Assembly (NCBI GenBank): GCA_039589195.1
Contig: JBDHHV010000091.1
Coordinates: forward strand, 1-26,245
Length of the DNA stretch: 26,245 nt
Source of the DNA: JBDHAC01 sp039589195
GTDB taxonomy: Bacteria; Gemmatimonadota; Gemmatimonadetes; Palauibacterales; Palauibacteraceae
Direction of reading: 5' to 3'
The notes beneath the pieces were generated by a model that ran no database searches, was not told the origin of the DNA, and worked only from the letters and a program-made list of their open reading frames with translations. Of the stretch, positions 21,733 to 26,245 are shown piece after piece. Made by a program: the position numbers and the translations under genes. Position 1 is the first letter of the stretch. The number at the start of each line of letters is the position of its first letter.

Positions 21733-24581
21733 CTTCCTTCTCCTCTCTTCGTACTCTCCAGGTCGGAGGGGTGCAGCGCGACCACGGGCTGCATGTGGCG
21801 AAACGCCTCGCGAAGCGCATCGAACACCGGGCGCTTCCTGACGCGCCAGCGTGGCGCCTCCCAGGTGGGCCACGTGAATCGGGCCACATCCCGGGCAGAT
21901 TCGCTTCCAGGCAAATCCCGAACGATTCCGTCCGATGCCACCGCTGCCACGACCACGCCGATATCGGGAACGGTGACCGTTCCGATGCTGCCCAGACGAT
22001 CATCCCGGCGCTCGTGCTCCGGCGGATCGAGCAATACGCGCCGCTGGCTTGGGTCCGTCACGTTGAGCAGCAACCACGGAATCCGTACCTCGACGACCCC
22101 CTCCTCCGGGAGCCACTCCCACAGGCCGTCGGGTTGAGGGCCGCCGGGGAGGATGCCGCGGTCGTATCCGAGGGCGAGGTATTCCGTCGAATCTCGCCCG
22201 AAGCGGGGTCTGTTCGTCACGACCCGGAGCGAGTCATACCGCCCGTCTTCGTTGGCGCGCGGGCGATACGGGCGGTTGAAGCGCTGCTCGAGCCGGGCGG
22301 CGAACACCCCGAGCGGAGGGGAGTCCGTGACTCGCGTACCGGCCTTTCCTGCCTGCCGGTCTACGAGGGGGGGGAGCATCGCATCCGGCAGGTCCATGCC
22401 GTCCCGCACGACGGCCAACCTGAACGGATTGTACGAGGGATCTACGAGCAGCCGAGCGCCATCCGCTGACGCCCGCAGCACGAATTCCACTCCCACCGGC
22501 AGCCTCGGTCCGAGTCTCTCCGGCCAGCTGAAGTCCCCGGCGTCGGGATCGACGATATCGAACCCGAAGAGAAGCTCGGCCGGAAGCATCCTGTGCGGTG
22601 GTTCTGCGCCGGTCCCGGTCGTCCGGCTCCCGATCGCCCCGCCTTCATAGAGAAGCCACAGATATGCCTCGTCTGCGGTCGCCCGGAGACTCGCACCATC
22701 GGCTCCCATGTAAAGGGGATCGAGGCGACGCCACGCCGGCAGACGCTCCCGCACATCGTCGCCCGCCAGGATCTCACCCGGCTCCATGGCGAACATCCCG
22801 TAGTGCTGCTCGGCATCGAGCCGATTCAGCCACAGCCTGTTCCTCTCCCTCGGAATTTCGAAGTCGATGACGAGCCAATTCTTCTTGAACCACTCGTCGA
22901 TCCAGGCGAAGATCGCGCCTCCCGCCATCCCGGCCGCCGCGATCTCCCGTGTCAGGCGGACGTTGACCCGGGCCATGGCCGCCTCGTCGTGCCCGCCATG
23001 GTGCCAACCCTGTGGTTGGAGGTGGGCGATGCCCAGGCTCGCGGGTACGCCGTACTCCGCGATCACCACAGGCATGCCCGGGTGAAGGTCCTTCAGGTCT
23101 CTGAGGTAGCGGAAGTAATTGGAGGGGCCGAACGAGGAAGCGGCGGTCCCATACTCCGGGTCGAGCAGCATGAAGTCCGGGTAGTAGGGATAGGCGTGGT
23201 AGGAGGCGAAATAGCCGGCCGGAAACGCGCTGGTCGTGTGCACGAGAAACGCCGACAGACTCACGGAGTCGTTGTCGTACTCGAATGGCTCTTTCCCGAC
23301 GCGTTCGCCCAGTCCGCTACGGATGGCCACTTCCTCGGCCACCGTGGTCTCCGTGGGGTGGTACAGGGGGTCCAGCGTCGGCCAGTTCGTGTACGCGACC
23401 GGTCGTTGTGCGTGGTACACATCCATCTCGTAGGCGATGATCCGCTCGCACGCCTTCGCCAGCCATACGTCCATCGGCGTGCCGCCCTCGAGCCGCAGGT
23501 AGCGGCCGTTCCATTCGGTCAGGTCGGGATCACGCCGGTTGAACTCGACCACCGAGTACGGTTCCCATTCGCGCCCGATGATGTAGGCCAGCGTCCACTG
23601 CGCGACATCGGCCGTGTACGAGCCTGACGCGTGCCCGGGTCGGACCGGCAGGTCGGCCCGGCCGTGCAGCAGGTCCACGACGCGGCGCATCTCGGTGAAG
23701 AAGGCCTCCTCCCACTCCGGCTCCTCGTAGTCGTGCTCGGGCGGAAGCCCGGTCCAAACGCCGTGGATCAACCAGATGATCTCATCCGGGTGACTCAGAT
23801 TGTGCGCGCGCACGGCTTCGTAGAAGCTCGGCGGGTGGATCGTGTACACGCGCACCGCGTTCGCGCCCATCTGGACCATCTGAAAGATCCACTCCGCGTA
23901 GGTGGTGGCGTCGGGGAACTGACTCGGGTGCCGGCCGGGAAGCGCGGCCCCCAGGTTCACCCCCTTCACGTAAAAGGGCTCCCAACCCGCGGGGGTCCTG
24001 ATCTCGAAGCGGTCCCCGCGTGTGCGAGCGGGGTAGACCACCGTGTCGGGGCGTTGGAGCGGCGGCCGATCGACGGACCGCGGGATCTGTTGCGCCACAC
24101 CCGCGGTCCGAGCGTACAGGGCCAGTGCCTCCTCGTTGGCGGGGTCTAGCTCGATGGCGCGCACCGCCGCCTCGAACGCCGTTACCGAATCCCCGATCCG
24201 CCAGGCGAGAAGACCGCGACCTACGTGCGCGTCGACGAGGTCGGGGCTCTCGTCCAGCACCTCTTCGAACAGCCGAGCCGCCTCGTCCTCGCGTTGCTCT
24301 CGCAAGGCCGCGTAGCCAAGCCCGATCCTCGCCCCGATCGAGTGTGTCTCGCACGCGAGCGAGCGTCCGAAGGCCGCCTTCGCCTCGACGATCCGGCCAG
24401 CGCGGTACTGGTCCCAACCCTCCCGGAGCGCGGCTGCGCCCTCCGGCCCGCATCGGTCCGGGACGGCCCCGGCCCAGGGCAGAAGACAGCCCACGGCGAC
24501 GAGCAATGCACCCCGGAGCGTCGCGCCGCGGAGAGGGCGCCCGCGGGACAGCCGTCGAGCGCTCCTGGTTCGGGCGCTCAT
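21729..24581 (-). CDS. TPR plus TIM-barrel glycosidase-like periplasmic protein
   Basis: The start at 24581 is fixed by ATGA overlap with the upstream stop; the 950-residue product then has a proper N-terminal export signal (hydrophobic core LLVAVGCLLPWAGAV). Residues 50-165 hold three TPR-like helical pairs. From about 195 a glycoside-hydrolase-like TIM barrel begins: FYVKGVNLGAALPG, WIFQMVQMGANAVRVYTIHPP, IIGREWEPY (candidate acid/base Glu338 or Glu340), and VVIAEYGVPAS (candidate nucleophile Glu509), then GGAIFAWIDEWFKKNW. This order resembles clan GH-A enzymes such as GH2, GH5 or GH72, but I cannot assign a family. About 350 further residues are beta-rich (VEVRIPWLLLNVTDPSQRR). In context it probably trims, transfers or binds the polymer made by the adjacent glycosyltransferase, as PgaB does in the Pga system. 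Confidence 0.8.
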   Translation of the reverse strand: MSARTRSARRLSRGRPLRGATLRGALLVAVGCLLPWAGAVPDRCGPEGAAALREGWDQYRAGRIVEAKAAFGRSLACETHSIGARIGLGYAALREQREDEAARLFEEVLDESPDLVDAHVGRGLLAWRIGDSVTAFEAAVRAIELDPANEEALALYARTAGVAQQIPRSVDRPPLQRPDTVVYPARTRGDRFEIRTPAGWEPFYVKGVNLGAALPGRHPSQFPDATTYAEWIFQMVQMGANAVRVYTIHPPSFYEAVRAHNLSHPDEIIWLIHGVWTGLPPEHDYEEPEWEEAFFTEMRRVVDLLHGRADLPVRPGHASGSYTADVAQWTLAYIIGREWEPYSVVEFNRRDPDLTEWNGRYLRLEGGTPMDVWLAKACERIIAYEMDVYHAQRPVAYTNWPTLDPLYHPTETTVAEEVAIRSGLGERVGKEPFEYDNDSVSLSAFLVHTTSAFPAGYFASYHAYPYYPDFMLLDPEYGTAASSFGPSNYFRYLRDLKDLHPGMPVVIAEYGVPASLGIAHLQPQGWHHGGHDEAAMARVNVRLTREIAAAGMAGGAIFAWIDEWFKKNWLVIDFEIPRERNRLWLNRLDAEQHYGMFAMEPGEILAGDDVRERLPAWRRLDPLYMGADGASLRATADEAYLWLLYEGGAIGSRTTGTGAEPPHRMLPAELLFGFDIVDPDAGDFSWPERLGPRLPVGVEFVLRASADGARLLVDPSYNPFRLAVVRDGMDLPDAMLPPLVDRQAGKAGTRVTDSPPLGVFAARLEQRFNRPYRPRANEDGRYDSLRVVTNRPRFGRDSTEYLALGYDRGILPGGPQPDGLWEWLPEEGVVEVRIPWLLLNVTDPSQRRVLLDPPEHERRDDRLGSIGTVTVPDIGVVVAAVASDGIVRDLPGSESARDVARFTWPTWEAPRWRVRKRPVFDALREAFRHMQPVVALHPSDLESTKRGEGR

Positions 24582-26005
24582 GTGGAGGGCTCCGCGGTCT
24601 CGAACCCGTACCGCTTCATCTCGCCCCACTGGACGTTGCCACGCGCCGCAGTCCAGAAGCTCTTGAGCCGCCATAGAACGGTGAGCTGTCGATAGCCGAA
24701 CGGCTCGACGAAGGCGCATGCCACCAGACGCAGAAAATCACCCCGGCGCCGGTACATCCGAAACGTCGCCTGCTCGAACACGATCGCCCACAGGCTGAGA
24801 AGAATTCCGTACCCGAGTGCGACCGAGAAGAAAAGCCACATGTGCGTCCACGAGAGTATACCGAGCAGCAAGCCGATCAACGTGACCGTGTACCCGATTA
24901 GCTCCACGACCGGGGCGAGCATCTCGCCGAAGATGAAGAACGGGAAGTGGATGAAGCCCAGCGGGCCGTACCGGCGGTTGAAGAGGACGCGGCGATGCTG
25001 AACCATCGTGGCGATCAAGCCCCGATGCCACCGTTCCCGTTGGCGTCCCAGGGTCTTGAGGTCGGGTGGCACCTCGGTCCACGCGATCGGGTCGGGGAGA
25101 AGCGGAATCGAATACTCGATGCCTTTCTCTCTCAAGTGCTCGTGCAGGCGCACGACCAGATCCAGGTCCTCCACGACGCTACCGGTGTGATAGCCGCCGA
25201 TATCCAGCAAGTGGTCACGACGGAAGAGCCCGAAGGCCCCCGACACGATCAAGTTGCCCCCCAACCGGTTCCACCCGATGCGTCCGAACAGGAACGCGCG
25301 CAGGTATTCGGTGATCTGGAGGGCGGCCAGGAAGCGACCCGGGAATCGCGGCTCCACGACTCGCGCGTGCTTGATTCCGCACCCGTTCGCTACCCGGATC
25401 GTCCCGCCCGCGGCGACGACGGGGTCGCCGAGCAGGAAGGGACGTGCAAGCCGGAGCAATGCGTCCTCCGCGATCATCGTGTCGGCATCGGCCGCCACCA
25501 CGAGCGGGTAGCGCGCCGCACACAGACCCGCGTTGAGGGCGTCCGCCTTGCCACCGTTCTCCTTGTCGATCACGAGCAGACTCGAAGCGACCCTCGACCG
25601 GTAGTATCCTCGCACATGCTCTGTCTGGATCCGCCGCGGGATCGCCGGAGGAACCTCGTACAGCCCGAACTCGGTTCGCAGGCGATCGAGCGTCCCGTCC
25701 TTGGAGCCGTCGTTGATGACGATGACTTCGTGGTGGGGGTAGCGGAGGGTGAGCTGCGCCCGCACGCTCTCGACGATGTTGGGCTCCATGTTGTACGCGG
25801 GCATGAGCACGCTGATGGGGGGGAGCGCGTCCGAACCCATGTAGCGCTCCAGATCCTCGATGGTGCCTTCCTTCCAATGCTTCCAGAGCTCCGGGATCGT
25901 GAGGAAGATGAGGATCGCGTAGCAGGTGTTCAGTGCGAAGAAATACCAGATGACGGTCGCGTCGATGGCGCGCACCACGGATGCGATCAGCGAGACCGGG
26001 GGCAT
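24578..26005 (-). CDS. Processive GT2 family membrane glycosyltransferase
   Basis: The 475-residue protein has one N-terminal membrane helix (about 19-38) and a cytosolic GT-A domain. Its motifs are VINDGSKDGT (Asp99), AADADTMI (DAD 173-175), VVEDLDL (Asp280) and RQRERW (Q-x-x-R-W type, 322-326). About three membrane helices follow between residues 350 and 412. D, DxD, ED and QxxRW together mark processive enzymes such as PgaC, cellulose and hyaluronan synthases, which polymerise and extrude a beta-linked polysaccharide. Sugar specificity cannot be read. The ATG at 26005 lies 4 nt after the stop of the leader frame in repeat B and has no Shine-Dalgarno; a longer frame to 26095 runs antisense-like through the repeat and is rejected. 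The gene leads an operon whose second gene overlaps it as ATGA. Confidence 0.92.
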   Translation of the reverse strand: MPPVSLIASVVRAIDATVIWYFFALNTCYAILIFLTIPELWKHWKEGTIEDLERYMGSDALPPISVLMPAYNMEPNIVESVRAQLTLRYPHHEVIVINDGSKDGTLDRLRTEFGLYEVPPAIPRRIQTEHVRGYYRSRVASSLLVIDKENGGKADALNAGLCAARYPLVVAADADTMIAEDALLRLARPFLLGDPVVAAGGTIRVANGCGIKHARVVEPRFPGRFLAALQITEYLRAFLFGRIGWNRLGGNLIVSGAFGLFRRDHLLDIGGYHTGSVVEDLDLVVRLHEHLREKGIEYSIPLLPDPIAWTEVPPDLKTLGRQRERWHRGLIATMVQHRRVLFNRRYGPLGFIHFPFFIFGEMLAPVVELIGYTVTLIGLLLGILSWTHMWLFFSVALGYGILLSLWAIVFEQATFRMYRRRGDFLRLVACAFVEPFGYRQLTVLWRLKSFWTAARGNVQWGEMKRYGFETAEPST

Positions 26006-26009
26006 CGTG

Positions 26010-26210
26010 CTAGGCGGCTGCTGAGAGACCCTGGCGGGTCGCGTTACGGACGCGACAGCCCCGGATCCAAGGCGGGGCGACGAGGGCATAGCCATAGCTA
26101 CGTCGAGGAGCCCAAACGCCGGAGACGGGGCTGTCCCGCCGTAACCGTCCTACTTGTGTGACCGCGCCACGCCTGCTGAACGGCGCAGGGGGGTCGCGCA
26201 GTTGATCCAT
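26010..26210 (-). CDS. 66-codon leader ORF inside repeat copy B
   Basis: This is the counterpart of the frame at 36-236, with 62 of 66 residues identical and the same Shine-Dalgarno and spacing before the ATG at 26210. The stop is followed by CACG and then the ATG of the glycosyltransferase. No other ribosome site for that gene is visible, so re-initiation from this frame is a plausible way of starting translation of the polysaccharide operon. The peptide itself has no recognisable domain. Confidence 0.4.
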   Translation of the reverse strand: MDQLRDPPAPFSRRGAVTQVGRLRRDSPVSGVWAPRRSYGYALVAPPWIRGCRVRNATRQGLSAAA

Positions 26211-26245
26211 CGTCTCTCCTCCTCGCCGTAGCTTTGGCTACGACT
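26010..26245 (-). repeat. 236-bp structured repeat, copy B (inward-facing)
   Basis: This is the inverted partner of 1-236. The nine differences correspond to copy A positions 115, 132, 137, 176, 218, 220, 221, 224 and 231, so most of the divergence sits near the inner end. The change at position 115 (A to G) turns a mismatch into a G-C pair and completes a 9-bp stem: on the minus strand GACAGCCCC (26135-26127) with GGGGCTGTC (26062-26054). The tetraloop hairpins and the competing 7-bp hairpin are unchanged. The unit again ends at a TAG stop (26012-26010), 4 nt before the glycosyltransferase start. Both copies also begin at the same base, which coincides with the window ends. Confidence 0.9.

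Noticed and set aside
26006..26095. N-terminal extension of the glycosyltransferase into the repeat
   Set aside because: It runs through the repeat in a different frame from the leader ORF, adds no domain, and has no start signal.
1..26245. The whole window as one transposon bounded by terminal inverted repeats
   Set aside because: There is no transposase, integrase or target duplication, and the cargo is housekeeping-like (lhr, egtB, antiporter). The element's boundaries track gene starts instead.
1..26245. tRNA, rRNA, CRISPR arrays, defence systems, prophage genes
   Set aside because: None were recognised on either strand after reading through the genes and gaps.

Overview
The window is high-GC DNA from a diderm bacterium. 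Outer-membrane barrel proteins, secreted hydrolases with signal peptides, a long-form Lhr helicase, EgtB and a YaiO-like export protein are all present. The mix fits a Gemmatimonadota-like or related soil/sediment lineage, but that assignment is an inference and is not proven by any marker here. There are no rRNA or tRNA genes, CRISPR arrays, transposases, phage genes or plasmid replication genes. The interior looks like ordinary chromosome.

The outstanding feature is a 236-bp repeat at both extreme ends in inverted orientation (1-236 and 26010-26245, 227/236 identical, no indels). Each copy starts with a perfect tetraloop hairpin, carries a strong Shine-Dalgarno sequence and a 66-codon open frame, and ends exactly at that frame's TAG stop. 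In both copies the next gene starts at once, 0 or 4 nt after the stop, and has no Shine-Dalgarno of its own. The repeat therefore behaves like a portable, structured leader cistron placed before two unrelated genes: an Mth938-fold protein on the left and a glycosyltransferase operon on the right. The window probably ends at these repeats because they are dispersed in the genome and broke the assembly.

Layout, left to right: repeat A and an Mth938-like gene (+); a PA0069-type radical SAM gene and a beta-barrel protein (-); a secreted YtcJ-like amidohydrolase (+) ending at a strong bidirectional terminator hairpin; a membrane-anchored heptad-repeat coiled-coil protein (-); an apparent operon of aminotransferase, HD phosphohydrolase and DUF4153 membrane protein (-); a 370-bp gap and a possible 45-residue gene (+); an NhaP-type cation/proton antiporter with a TrkA domain (-); egtB (+), convergent with lhr (-) at 2 bp; a secreted beta-lactamase-family hydrolase (+), divergent from lhr.

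The right end is a tight three-gene operon (-): a processive GT2 glycosyltransferase, a TPR plus TIM-barrel glycosidase-like protein, and a TPR plus YaiO-type outer-membrane barrel. Both junctions are ATGA stop/start overlaps. The set has the parts of a synthesis, periplasmic processing and export route for an extracellular polysaccharide, with repeat B as its leader. This operon and the leader repeat are the best candidates for an undescribed system.
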